NCBI GenBank assembly: GCA_963834755.1
Contig: CAWICQ010000012.1
Location: 186,001 to 250,000 of the forward strand
From: Dokdonella_A sp963834755
GTDB lineage: Bacteria > Pseudomonadota > Gammaproteobacteria > Xanthomonadales > Rhodanobacteraceae
Direction of reading: 5' to 3'
DNA length: 64,000 nt
Below the pieces are notes generated by a model. It did no database searches. It saw only the letters and a list, made by a program, of their open reading frames with translations, and was not told where the DNA came from. Made by a program: the position numbers and the translations under genes. Shown piece after piece: positions 54,491-62,559 of the stretch (positions are counted from its first letter, which is position 1; every line of letters starts with the position of its first letter).

Positions 54491-54679
54491 ATGGATTTCG
54501 ACAGACCCAACCCGATCGTCAGCCCGTGTGTCGGCCTCTGTGAGCTCGGCGGCGACGGGTTCTGCATCGGCTGCCTGCGCAGCGTCGATGAGATCACGCG
54601 CTGGATCAACATGAGCGATGGCGAGCGCCGCTGGATCATCGATCACGTCCTGATCGCGCGCGAGGCGATGCGTCGATGA
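54491..54679 (+). CDS. DUF1289 family small Cys-rich protein
   Basis: A 62-residue protein with the DUF1289 pattern SPCVGLCELGGDGFCIGCLRSVDEITRWINMSDGERRWII: four Cys likely bind a metal. Function unknown. Its stop overlaps the NUDIX gene start (ATGA), an association common in proteobacteria. Confidence 0.92.
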   Translation: MDFDRPNPIVSPCVGLCELGGDGFCIGCLRSVDEITRWINMSDGERRWIIDHVLIAREAMRR

Positions 54680-55299
54680 CATCGGCCGCGATCGATACCG
54701 ATATCGACTGGCTGCGCCGCGCCGCGCGTCCGCTCGCCGATCCGCCGATCGAGCCGGGCTGGAATCTCGAAGAACTCGCCGACATCATCGATCCCAAGTT
54801 GCCGCGTCGCAAAGCCGCCGTGCTTGTTCCATTCGTGCGCCGCGAATCGGCGTTGTCCGTGTTGTTCACGCGCCGCACCGCGAGCCTTCGCACGCATGCG
54901 GGGCAGATCAGCTTTCCCGGCGGCGCGATCGAACAAGGCGACGCCGATCCTGTCGCCGCCGCGCTCCGCGAAACATTCGAAGAAACCGGCATCGAACCCG
55001 AACGTGTCGAGCCGTTCGGCTATCTGGATGGATTCGAAACGGTCTCCGGATATTTCGTTTCGCCCGTTGCCGGATTCGTCCGCGGCGACTACCGCGCCAG
55101 ACCCGATCCCGACGAAGTCGCCGAAGTGTTCGAAGTGCCGCTCGATTTCATCCTTGCACCGGATCGGTTGCGCCGACTCGATTTCGACTGGCAAGGGCGT
55201 ATGCGTACGACGTTCGAATTCGAATGGGATGGTCGGCGCGTCTGGGGTGCGACGGCGTCGATCCTCAAGAACCTGCTTCGGCGCCTCGAAGCCGCCTAA
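54676..55299 (+). CDS. CoA pyrophosphatase-type NUDIX hydrolase (NudL-like)
   Basis: A 207-residue NUDIX enzyme. It carries the UPF0035 signature FTRRTASLRTHAGQISFPGGAIEQGDADP directly before the NUDIX box residues AALRETFEETGI (REx2EE). This combination marks CoA/acyl-CoA diphosphatases that split off 3',5'-ADP. Translationally coupled to the DUF1289 gene. Confidence 0.92.
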   Translation: MTSAAIDTDIDWLRRAARPLADPPIEPGWNLEELADIIDPKLPRRKAAVLVPFVRRESALSVLFTRRTASLRTHAGQISFPGGAIEQGDADPVAAALRETFEETGIEPERVEPFGYLDGFETVSGYFVSPVAGFVRGDYRARPDPDEVAEVFEVPLDFILAPDRLRRLDFDWQGRMRTTFEFEWDGRRVWGATASILKNLLRRLEAA

Positions 55300-55453
55300 T
55301 TCGCTGCGCGTAGTCTTCCTCGAGGCCGCAGGACAGCAGTCACGAACGAGGAATAAAATCAGCCCGGGGCCGGCCTGACACGCACACGTCTTGCGTCGCG
55401 ACGCCCAACCTGTCCGTCGACCGACACCGACCACAGCGCGGAGTAAAAGCATC

Positions 55454-56428
55454 ATGTCGATCTCAATCCGAACGCTTACCTTCATCGTTGCACTCGCAAT
55501 ATCGCTCGCTTCGTTCGCCTACGCTGACGAAGTGCCGCTCACGACGCAGATCGTCGACGCCTTCAACAAGATCTACGGCTCGCACCCAGGCTTCCGCGCC
55601 AATCACGCGAAAGGCATCGTCGTCGAAGGTCACTTCAAGGCGTCGCCCGAGGCCGCGAAGTTGAGCCGCGCCGTCCTGTTCAACGGCAGCACGATTCCGG
55701 TCACGGTGCGCTTCTCCGATGGCGGCGGCCTGCCGACGGTGCCGGATGCCGAAAATCCGCACGGCATGGCGATCAAATATCACTTGCCGACCGGCGCGGA
55801 TACCGACATGGTGATCGTGTCGCTCAAGTTCTTCCCGGTCGGTAGCGGCGAGGAATTCCGCGATCTGCTCGTCGCGATCAGCGAAAGCGGCCCAGATGCG
55901 CCGAAGCCGACGAAGCTCGATCAGTTCCTGGCGACTCATCCGTCGGTGGCGAAGTCGAACGCGTCGGTGTCGACGCCCGCGAGCTTCGCCGACGAGAACT
56001 ATTTCGGCATCGACGCGTTCGTCTTCGTCGACAAAGCCGGCAACAAGCAGGCCGTTCGCTACCAGATGGTCCCCGAGAAGCTCGTGCATTTGAGCGCGGA
56101 CGAAGCCAAGAAGAAATCGCCGGATTTCCTCGTCGATGAGTTGCCGAAGCGCGTCGCCCAGAAACCCGTCGTGTTCCATCTGAAAGCGCAGCTCGCCGAG
56201 GCCGGCGATCAGACGAAAGACCCGAGCCAACCGTGGCCCGACGATCGCAAAGTCGTCGACCTCGGCACGCTGACGCTCGACAAGACCGTTCCGGACAGCC
56301 TCGAAGCGCAGAAGAAGCTCTTGTTCATGCCGACGGCGCTGACCGACGGCATCGAGCTTTCCGACGACACGCTCCCCATCGTCCGCGCCAGCGCGTACGC
56401 CGTATCGTTCTCCCGGCGCAGTCACTAA
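55454..56428 (+). CDS. Exported catalase-fold (SrpA-type) mini-peroxidase
   Basis: A 324-residue protein with an N-terminal signal peptide (TLTFIVALAISLASFAYA, cut about 24) and a compact catalase core: HPGFRANHAKGIVVEGHF with the distal His region, VTVRFSDGGGLPTVPDAENPHGMAIKYHL, and DMVIVSLKFFPVG. RYQMVPEKLVHL with the proximal-side Arg follows. At about 300 mature residues it matches the periplasmic small catalase-related peroxidases (SrpA/YdbD-like), not full catalase. ATG 55454. Confidence 0.88.
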   Translation: MSISIRTLTFIVALAISLASFAYADEVPLTTQIVDAFNKIYGSHPGFRANHAKGIVVEGHFKASPEAAKLSRAVLFNGSTIPVTVRFSDGGGLPTVPDAENPHGMAIKYHLPTGADTDMVIVSLKFFPVGSGEEFRDLLVAISESGPDAPKPTKLDQFLATHPSVAKSNASVSTPASFADENYFGIDAFVFVDKAGNKQAVRYQMVPEKLVHLSADEAKKKSPDFLVDELPKRVAQKPVVFHLKAQLAEAGDQTKDPSQPWPDDRKVVDLGTLTLDKTVPDSLEAQKKLLFMPTALTDGIELSDDTLPIVRASAYAVSFSRRSH

Positions 56429-56444
56429 GCGCCCGCGCGTCCCC

Positions 56445-56651
56445 TTTCTGCTCATCCCCTCTCCCGCGCCGCTCTTCCCCTCTCCCGCTTGCGGGAGAGG
56501 GGGCAATCCAACTCGCCGCCGCACGCACTATTCCACCTCTCCCGCTTGCGGGAGAGGTCGCCCGAAAGGGCGGGTGAGGGCACTCGGAGCAACGCGCCGC
56601 ACTCCACCTCTGCCGCCCGCGGGAAAGTTCATCCGAAAGGGCGGGTGAGGT
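56445..56651. repeat. Cluster of REP-like palindromes upstream of the sulfurtransferase
   Basis: At least three cores (ctctcccgcttgcgggagaggg at 56480-56501, ctctcccgcttgcgggagaggtcgcccgaaagggcgggtgag at 56537-56578, and a variant ctctgccgcccgcgggaaag ending cgggtgagg at 56609-56650). The tail gcccgaaagggcgggtgag repeats twice and itself forms a hairpin. This is the densest cluster in the window. Confidence 0.85.
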
Positions 56652-56678
56652 AACGCACGACAGGTCTAGAATCCCCAC

Positions 56679-57581
56679 ATGCCTTCGCACGTTTCCCAAA
56701 ATCCCCAAATCCCGAATCCCAACTTTGGGCCTCTCATCTCCCCCGAATCACTCGCGGAGCGAATCGGCGGCGCAAATCTCCTCATCGTCGACTGCCGCTT
56801 CGACATCGCCGATCCCGCCAAAGGCGAACGCGACTACGCCGCCTCGCACATCCCCGGCGCCGTCTACGCCAACCTCGATCACGATCTCTCCGATCTCACG
56901 CGGAAAGGCCTCGGCCGCCATCCGCTACCGAGCGACGCCACGCTCTCCGACGCGTTCTCGCGCTGGAACCTCTCGCCCGACAAACACGTCGTCGCCTACG
57001 ACGACGCCAACGGCGCACTCGCCGCCGCGCGATTCTGGTGGCTGCTTCGACTCGCCGATCACGCGCGCGTTTCCGTGCTCGATGGCGGACTCGCCGCATG
57101 GCGCGCCGCCGGCCTTCCGCTCGAAAGCCGCGTGGAAGCAAAATCCAACGCTGACATCCACGCGACGCTCGATCGCCATCAAGTCGTCTGGTACGACGAA
57201 CTCGAACGCCGCCGCCACGACGGCACCGTCGTCCTCATCGACGCGCGCGCCGCGCCGCGCTACCGCGGCGAAGTCGAGCCGATCGACAAGAAAGCCGGCC
57301 ACATCCCCGGCGCGTTGAACCGACCGTTCTCCGACAACCTCGACGCGAACGGACGCTTCAAGTCTCCGGAGAAATTGCGCGGCGAGTTCTTTCCGCTCAT
57401 CGGCGTGTTTCAGCCGTGGCAGGTCGTGCACATGTGTGGGTCGGGCGTGACGGCGTGTCACAACTTGTTAGCGATGGAAGTCGCGGGACTTGGCGGATCG
57501 CGGGTGTTTGCGCCGTCGTGGAGCGGATGGATTAGCGATCCGAACCGATCTGTCGCGCCAGCCGATCGTCCGCCGGGTTAG
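56679..57581 (+). CDS. Thiosulfate/3-mercaptopyruvate sulfurtransferase (tandem rhodanese)
   Basis: A 300-residue two-domain rhodanese. Domain 1 (about 18-150): LLIVDCRFDIADPAKGERDYAASHIPGAVYANLDHDLS. Domain 2 (about 165-290): VVLIDARAAPRYRGEVEPIDKKAGHIPGALNRPF and the active loop HMCGSGVTACHN with Cys253. CGSGVTA favours a mercaptopyruvate-type or general sulfurtransferase. The last 276 bases of the conserved part recur at 59935-60210. Confidence 0.92.
   Translation: MPSHVSQNPQIPNPNFGPLISPESLAERIGGANLLIVDCRFDIADPAKGERDYAASHIPGAVYANLDHDLSDLTRKGLGRHPLPSDATLSDAFSRWNLSPDKHVVAYDDANGALAAARFWWLLRLADHARVSVLDGGLAAWRAAGLPLESRVEAKSNADIHATLDRHQVVWYDELERRRHDGTVVLIDARAAPRYRGEVEPIDKKAGHIPGALNRPFSDNLDANGRFKSPEKLRGEFFPLIGVFQPWQVVHMCGSGVTACHNLLAMEVAGLGGSRVFAPSWSGWISDPNRSVAPADRPPG
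57264..57539 (+). repeat. Direct repeat copy A (3' part of the sulfurtransferase gene)
   Basis: These 276 bases match 59935-60210 without gaps, with about 23 mismatches counted by eye, mostly at third codon positions. The copy lies inside the intact sulfurtransferase gene. Confidence 0.9.
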
Positions 57582-57704
57582 GTTCACGATGTCATGCCAA
57601 AGACACAAATCTGATTGGATGTTTCCGGACGGCGCAGACTCTGCAGGGCTTGTCCACTTAGCTCTTTTGCTGCTTACTGTACCGAATGGTTCGGGGGGAT
57701 CGGC

Positions 57705-59903
57705 ATGAGTTCGGCAAGACAGATCGTAGTCAATGCGCGGCGGATCGTTCTGACATTCGCGTGGGCGAGCGCGCTCGCCGTTGGCATCGTCGGAGAGGAG
57801 GCGCGAGCCGCGACATTCGTCGTCACGAGCCCCGCCGATGATTCCCAGGCGACCAATCCGCTAGTCATGTGCAGCCCGCAATCACTGACGTGCACCTTGC
57901 GCGAAGCAATGCTCGAAGCAGACGGGGACGGCTGGGACAATGACACTCTTGAAACGATCCAATTCTCCCTTCCGCCCGGCCAGCCGATTCTGCTTGGCTA
58001 TTTCCTGCCGGTTGTATTCGTCAATCTCACTGTCGACGGCAGCGACATCGCCACCGGTCTTGACACGTTGATCGACGGAAGCAACGCCTGGCGCATTTTC
58101 CTCATCGGGGACGACGGCACGGCACTTTCGGCAAATGGAAGTCAGGCGCGACGCATTTCTGTCTCGCTGCGCAACTTGCGCCTTGAGCGCGCGGTCGCGA
58201 AGGGTGGCGATGGCGCCGATTCCGGTGGCGGCGGAGCCGGTCTAGGCGGTGCTGTGTTCGTCAACAGTCAAGCTGACGTCACGCTGACCGACGTCGCGCT
58301 CAATTACGACACTGCCATCGGCGGCAACGGCGGCGGTCTTGCGCGAGGAACCTGCGGCGGCGGTGGCGGCATGGGGGGCAATGGCGGCAGCTGCGTCGGC
58401 ATCGGCAACATTTTCGGCGGCGGCATGGGTGGCGGCGGTGGACTCGGCGGCAACGGCGGTAGCAGCCACGGATGGCTCGCGTTCGGCGCAGGCGGCGGCA
58501 TCGGCGGCGACGGCGGAGATGGCGCGACTTCGGACGATGTGCCGAACAACAACACCAACAGCGGCGGCGGCGGTGGCGGATTCAACGGACTACTCTGGTT
58601 CGCGGCCATGAGCGGTACGGCCGGCGATGGTGCCGACAATCCGAACAGTGGAGGCGCGAATGCCGGCGGTGGCGGCGCGGCGGGCGAGGGATCGCAGAGC
58701 GGTAACGATGGCCGCGCATCAGGCGCTGGCGGAACAGCGTTGCTTGTCGGCGACCCCAACGTCACCGGCGGCGGCGGCGGATTTGGTGGGCAGGACGGCA
58801 GTGCCGAAGGCCACGGCGGCATCGGCGGCGGCGGTGGTGGCCTCAGCGGAACCGGAGGTTTCGGTGGCGGCGGTGGGGGCGGCTATAACGGCGGCACTGG
58901 CGGATTCGGCGGCGGCGCCGGCGGCGGAAACTTCGATCTCAACGTCGGCGGTTTCGGTGGCGGCGGTGGCGGCGGAGCGGGTGGGGGGCTCGGCGGATTC
59001 GGCGGTGGTGGCGGCGGCCCCGATGGAATGGGCGGATTCGGCGGCGGTAATGCAAGCGGATTGTCAGGTGACGGCGCCACTGGCGGCGGCGGTGCGGGCT
59101 TCGGCGGCGCCGTGTTCGCGCGTCAAGGCGGAACGCTCACGCTCTCGGTTAGCGAAGTGAACACCGCATTCACTGGAAACGATGTGCTTGCAGGTTTGCC
59201 GGGCGATTCCGGCGCGCAACCGGGGCAGGCCGCAGGAAGTGATCTCTACATCGACAATGATGTCGATGCACTTATCGACATCGCTCAAGGTGTGACGGTG
59301 ACCGCGCGCGGCACGATATCCGGGCCCGGCGGCCTCACCCTCGTCAACGGCGGCCGTCTCGTGCTCGCGCACGCAGGCGAATTTGAACGCGTTGCCACAA
59401 TCAGCGACGGAATCCTGCAGCTCGTCGATGGCATGGCCGCGGCATCCGTCGTCGGCATCGACGGCGTGCTCACCGGCACGGGATCAATCGGCACCGTCAC
59501 CAGCAGCGGCATACTTGCGCCCGGCAGCATCGCGGGAGTTGGCGGCGGGATGCAGATAGAAGGCAATCTCGAATTCCAGAACCAAACGTTGACCTGCTTT
59601 CTTGCGGACAGCGCGGGCAACATCGCTCAACTGAACGTGACAGGATCAGTCGCGGTCGACGGCACCGCATTCGTGCACTTCAGCGGCGGTCCCGCCGTCG
59701 GATCGTTTTACACGCTGATATCTGCGACGGGCCCCATCGTCAGCCAGTTTGACGCGGTACAGACCAACATGCCGATGGAAACGACGATCATCTACTCCGA
59801 GCACAGCGTCCAGCTTATCGTCGATGAGAACGATACGATCTTCAATGACGGCTTCGACGCGTCCGCGGACGCGTCTCCCTGCGCACGCGCGTATGGCTAC
59901 TGA
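57705..59903 (+). CDS. Exported glycine-rich repetitive protein with an IFNDGFD-type C-terminal tail
   Basis: A 732-residue protein. A signal peptide (IVLTFAWASALAVGIVGEEARAA, cut about 37) leads to a CSLREAM-type N-terminal domain (TFVVTSPADDS..CSPQSLTCTLREAMLEADGDG..IQFSLPPG), as in extracellular beta-helix proteins. From about 165 to 490 it is almost wholly glycine-rich (GGGGG, GGFGG, GGNGG units). It then has an autotransporter-passenger-like beta-helix part (GTISGPGGLTLVNGGRLVLAHAG, VLTGTGSIGTVTSSGILAPGSIAG) and ends ENDTIFNDGFDASADASPCARAYGY. It has no beta-barrel translocator. GGGGGGA precedes ATG 57705. Probably a surface or secreted structural protein; function unknown. Confidence 0.8.
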   Translation: MSSARQIVVNARRIVLTFAWASALAVGIVGEEARAATFVVTSPADDSQATNPLVMCSPQSLTCTLREAMLEADGDGWDNDTLETIQFSLPPGQPILLGYFLPVVFVNLTVDGSDIATGLDTLIDGSNAWRIFLIGDDGTALSANGSQARRISVSLRNLRLERAVAKGGDGADSGGGGAGLGGAVFVNSQADVTLTDVALNYDTAIGGNGGGLARGTCGGGGGMGGNGGSCVGIGNIFGGGMGGGGGLGGNGGSSHGWLAFGAGGGIGGDGGDGATSDDVPNNNTNSGGGGGGFNGLLWFAAMSGTAGDGADNPNSGGANAGGGGAAGEGSQSGNDGRASGAGGTALLVGDPNVTGGGGGFGGQDGSAEGHGGIGGGGGGLSGTGGFGGGGGGGYNGGTGGFGGGAGGGNFDLNVGGFGGGGGGGAGGGLGGFGGGGGGPDGMGGFGGGNASGLSGDGATGGGGAGFGGAVFARQGGTLTLSVSEVNTAFTGNDVLAGLPGDSGAQPGQAAGSDLYIDNDVDALIDIAQGVTVTARGTISGPGGLTLVNGGRLVLAHAGEFERVATISDGILQLVDGMAAASVVGIDGVLTGTGSIGTVTSSGILAPGSIAGVGGGMQIEGNLEFQNQTLTCFLADSAGNIAQLNVTGSVAVDGTAFVHFSGGPAVGSFYTLISATGPIVSQFDAVQTNMPMETTIIYSEHSVQLIVDENDTIFNDGFDASADASPCARAYGY

Positions 59904-59934
59904 CGCCTCGGGCGCGAAGGTGATGCCGCGGCAC

Positions 59935-60210
59935 CGCGGCGAAGCCGAACCGATCGACAAGAAAGCCGGCCACATCCCCGGCGCGCTGAACCGACCGTTC
60001 TCCGACAACCTCGACGCGAACGGACGCTTCAAGTCACCGGAGAAACTGCGCGGCGAGTTCTTTCCGCTGATTGGAGTGTTTCAGCGTTGGCAGGTTGTGC
60101 GCATGTGCGGGTCGGGCGTGACGGCGTGTCACAACTTGTTCGCGATGGAAGTTGCGGGCTTGAGCGGGTCGCGGGTGTTTGCGCCGTCGTGGAGTGGGTG
60201 GATTGGCGAT
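59935..60210 (+). repeat. Direct repeat copy B (sulfurtransferase 3' part)
   Basis: The second copy of the 276-base direct repeat, in the same orientation as 57264-57539. The two copies bracket the glycine-rich gene. Confidence 0.9.
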
Positions 60211-60243
60211 TCCGCTCGGCCGGTATCCACTATCCATTCCTAG
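59935..60243 (+). pseudogene. Sulfurtransferase C-terminal fragment (duplicate)
   Basis: Beginning 31 bases after the glycine-rich gene, an open frame encodes RHRGEAEPIDKKAGHIPGALNRPF through the active-site loop RMCGSGVTACHN to SWSGWIGD, then stops at 60241-60243. It equals about the last 100 residues of the intact sulfurtransferase, with most substitutions synonymous, and lacks domain 1 and a start of its own. A relic of a second sulfurtransferase gene or of a segmental duplication. Confidence 0.9.
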
Positions 60244-60300
60244 TCGGACGCGTGGAGACTGTCGCAATGCGTCGGTCGTTCCGACATACCAAGGATTCCC

Positions 60301-60630
60301 ATGCACATCGCCGCCATCCCATTCGGCACCACCGACTGGTCCCGCATCGAACCGACCGAGCACGCCGGCGAACAAGGCATCGCACTCTGGCGCACGCAAA
60401 CGTTCGGCGACATCCGCGTGCGCATGGTCGAGTATTCGCCGGGTTATCGCGCCGATCACTGGTGTGCCAAAGGGCACATTCTGCTGTGTCTTGAAGGCGA
60501 GCTGCACACGGAACTGGCCGACGGTCGCACGTTCACGCTCGGCCCGGGCATGAGCTATCAGGTCGCCGATCAAGCGGAACCGCATCGCTCGCACACGAGC
60601 ACGGGTGCGAAGCTTTTCATCGTCGACTGA
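60301..60630 (+). CDS. DHCW-motif cupin protein
   Basis: A 109-residue single-domain cupin. Metal-site residues: DHWCAKGHILLCLEGELHTEL (motif 1, with the namesake D-H-W-C) and GPGMSYQVADQAEPHRSHT (motif 2). The family is small, cytosolic and of unknown function. ATG 60301 lies just after the sulfurtransferase relic. Confidence 0.88.
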   Translation: MHIAAIPFGTTDWSRIEPTEHAGEQGIALWRTQTFGDIRVRMVEYSPGYRADHWCAKGHILLCLEGELHTELADGRTFTLGPGMSYQVADQAEPHRSHTSTGAKLFIVD

Positions 60631-60735
60631 ACCCACCCGTTGCAGGTGGTAACTCCGGTGCTGAATGACTGCCGGCAAGCACTGCGCGCGCGCTCGTGGC
60701 TCTTCCGGTAAAGTCTTCGCCGGGGGAGGGCCACA

Positions 60736-62556
60736 ATGCGTTCGTTCGTTTCGGAGCTGAAGCGTCGCAACGTCATCCGCGCCGGCGCGTTTTACGCGGC
60801 GTCGGCGTGGCTGCTCGTGCAGGTTGCGACGCAGGTTTTTCCATTTTTCAGCGTGCCGAACTGGACGGTGCGGTGGATCATCATCGCCGCGATCGTCGGA
60901 TTTCCGTTCATGCTGGCGTTTGCGTGGCTCTATGAATTCACGCCGCAGGGTCTGAAGCGCGAGAGCGAGATCGATCCAACGGAATCAATCACGCATCACA
61001 CCGGCAAGAAACTCGATCGCTGGATCATCGCGATCATGGCGGCGGCGATCGTGCTGCTGCTGACCAACCAGTTCGTGCTGCGCAAGGACAACAACGCGCC
61101 GATATCGCCGGATGTTCCGGCAAAGTCGATCGCGGTGTTGCCGTTCACCGATCTCAGTCCCGCGCATGATCAGGAATATTTCTCCGACGGCATGGCGGAG
61201 GAATTGCTCAACGCGCTTGCCAAGCTCAAGGATCTCAAAGTCGCGGGCCGCACATCGTCGTTTTCATTCAAAGGCAAGAACGATGACCTGCGCGTTATCG
61301 GCAAGACGCTCAGCGTCGCCAATATTCTGGAAGGCTCTCTGCGCAAGCAAGGCGACAAGGTGCGCATCACGGCGCAGCTGATTCAGGTGTCCGACGGATT
61401 CCATTTGTGGTCGGATACGTACGATGGCGACGTTTCCGATGTCTTTGCGCTGCAGGAACGCATCGCGCGCGCGATCGCCGAGAAGCTCGAAGTCGTGCTG
61501 AAGGGCGATCAGCAGCGCATCGTGCCTGTTGCGACCACCAACCCGGAGGCGTATGCGTTGTATCTGCAGGCCACGCAGATTTTCAATCGGCGCGAAGGCG
61601 CGCATTTTCCCGATGCGATCGCGCAACTGGAGCAAGCCATCGCGCTCGATCCGAAATTCGCGCGCGCACACGCGCGACTCGCGGCGGTCATGGCGATTGG
61701 TCCGACGTACACGGTGCTGGATCCCGTAAAGGCGGTGGCTTCCGCGGAGGAACACGCGCGCATTGCAAGCGAGCTCGATCCTAGTCTCGCCGAACCCTAC
61801 GGCGCGCTCGGTCAATCGCTGAGCATCCGTCGCCGATTCCTGGAAGCTCGCATCGCGTTCGAGCGCGCCCACGACGTGGATCCCGACGATACGACCTCGG
61901 CATTCTGGTACGCAGCCGAGCTCCAGATGACGGGCTATCTGGCGCAGGGCAATGCGCTGATCGACCGGCTGCTCGCGATCGATCCGATGTTGCCGACCGC
62001 ACTGCTCTGGCGCGGCGCCAGCTATGCCTACGCGGGCGACTTCGCGAATGCGGAGCGGCTGTTGAAGCGTGCCGCGGATGCCAAACTCGCATTCGCGGGT
62101 CTCGGATTGTCCTTCATTTCCGATGCGCGGCACGAAAAAGCCGAGGCGATCCAGCAGTTGAGCGTTGCGTTCAAGGCGCTCGATACGACACTGCCGAAGG
62201 ATGCGCCCGACGTGCTCGCCGAAGGGATCCTGGGCGACGCGGATGCGCGCACGCGTGCGCTCGACATGATCCATCGTTATCTCGCCGGCGATCCGCCGGT
62301 GATTGCCGGTGTCGTCGTCTACGCGTTGATCCGGATGGGCGAGCCGGCAGAGGCCCTGGCAACCATCGAGAAGGGGCTCACCAGCAACGATGCCGTGTTC
62401 CTTGCATTCCTGTGGAATCACTACGGTCGCGATGTGCGCATGCTGCCGGAGTTTCCGGAGTTCGTGCGCAAGATGGGTCTGGCGGATGTATGGGATCAGT
62501 ACGGGCCGCCGGATGATTGCCATCGCGTCGGTCCGCGCGACTATGTCTGCGAGTAA
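60736..62556 (+). CDS. Membrane-anchored TPR protein with TolB/FlgO-like domain (paralogue 1)
   Basis: A 606-residue protein. An N-terminal module ELKRRNVIRAGAFYAASAWLLVQVATQVFPFF..WTVRWIIIAAIVGFPFMLAFAWLYEFTPQGLKRESEID has two helices, and a third helix follows (WIIAIMAAAIVLLLTNQFVL). Then comes a periplasmic TolB-N/FlgO-like region (KSIAVLPFTDLSPAHDQEYFSDGMAEELLNALAKLKDLKVAGRTSSFSFKGK) and TPR repeats (about 270-560). GGGGGAGGG precedes ATG 60736. This layout is expanded in Xanthomonadales, often fused to signalling domains, but here no effector domain is present. Function unknown. Confidence 0.85.
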   Translation: MRSFVSELKRRNVIRAGAFYAASAWLLVQVATQVFPFFSVPNWTVRWIIIAAIVGFPFMLAFAWLYEFTPQGLKRESEIDPTESITHHTGKKLDRWIIAIMAAAIVLLLTNQFVLRKDNNAPISPDVPAKSIAVLPFTDLSPAHDQEYFSDGMAEELLNALAKLKDLKVAGRTSSFSFKGKNDDLRVIGKTLSVANILEGSLRKQGDKVRITAQLIQVSDGFHLWSDTYDGDVSDVFALQERIARAIAEKLEVVLKGDQQRIVPVATTNPEAYALYLQATQIFNRREGAHFPDAIAQLEQAIALDPKFARAHARLAAVMAIGPTYTVLDPVKAVASAEEHARIASELDPSLAEPYGALGQSLSIRRRFLEARIAFERAHDVDPDDTTSAFWYAAELQMTGYLAQGNALIDRLLAIDPMLPTALLWRGASYAYAGDFANAERLLKRAADAKLAFAGLGLSFISDARHEKAEAIQQLSVAFKALDTTLPKDAPDVLAEGILGDADARTRALDMIHRYLAGDPPVIAGVVVYALIRMGEPAEALATIEKGLTSNDAVFLAFLWNHYGRDVRMLPEFPEFVRKMGLADVWDQYGPPDDCHRVGPRDYVCE

Positions 62557-62559
62557 TGC

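Noticed and set aside
57264..60210. Direct repeats considered as target duplications or ends of a transposon carrying the glycine-rich gene.
   Set aside because: The repeats are 276 bases of coding sequence with scattered silent changes, and no transposase or terminal inverted repeat is present.
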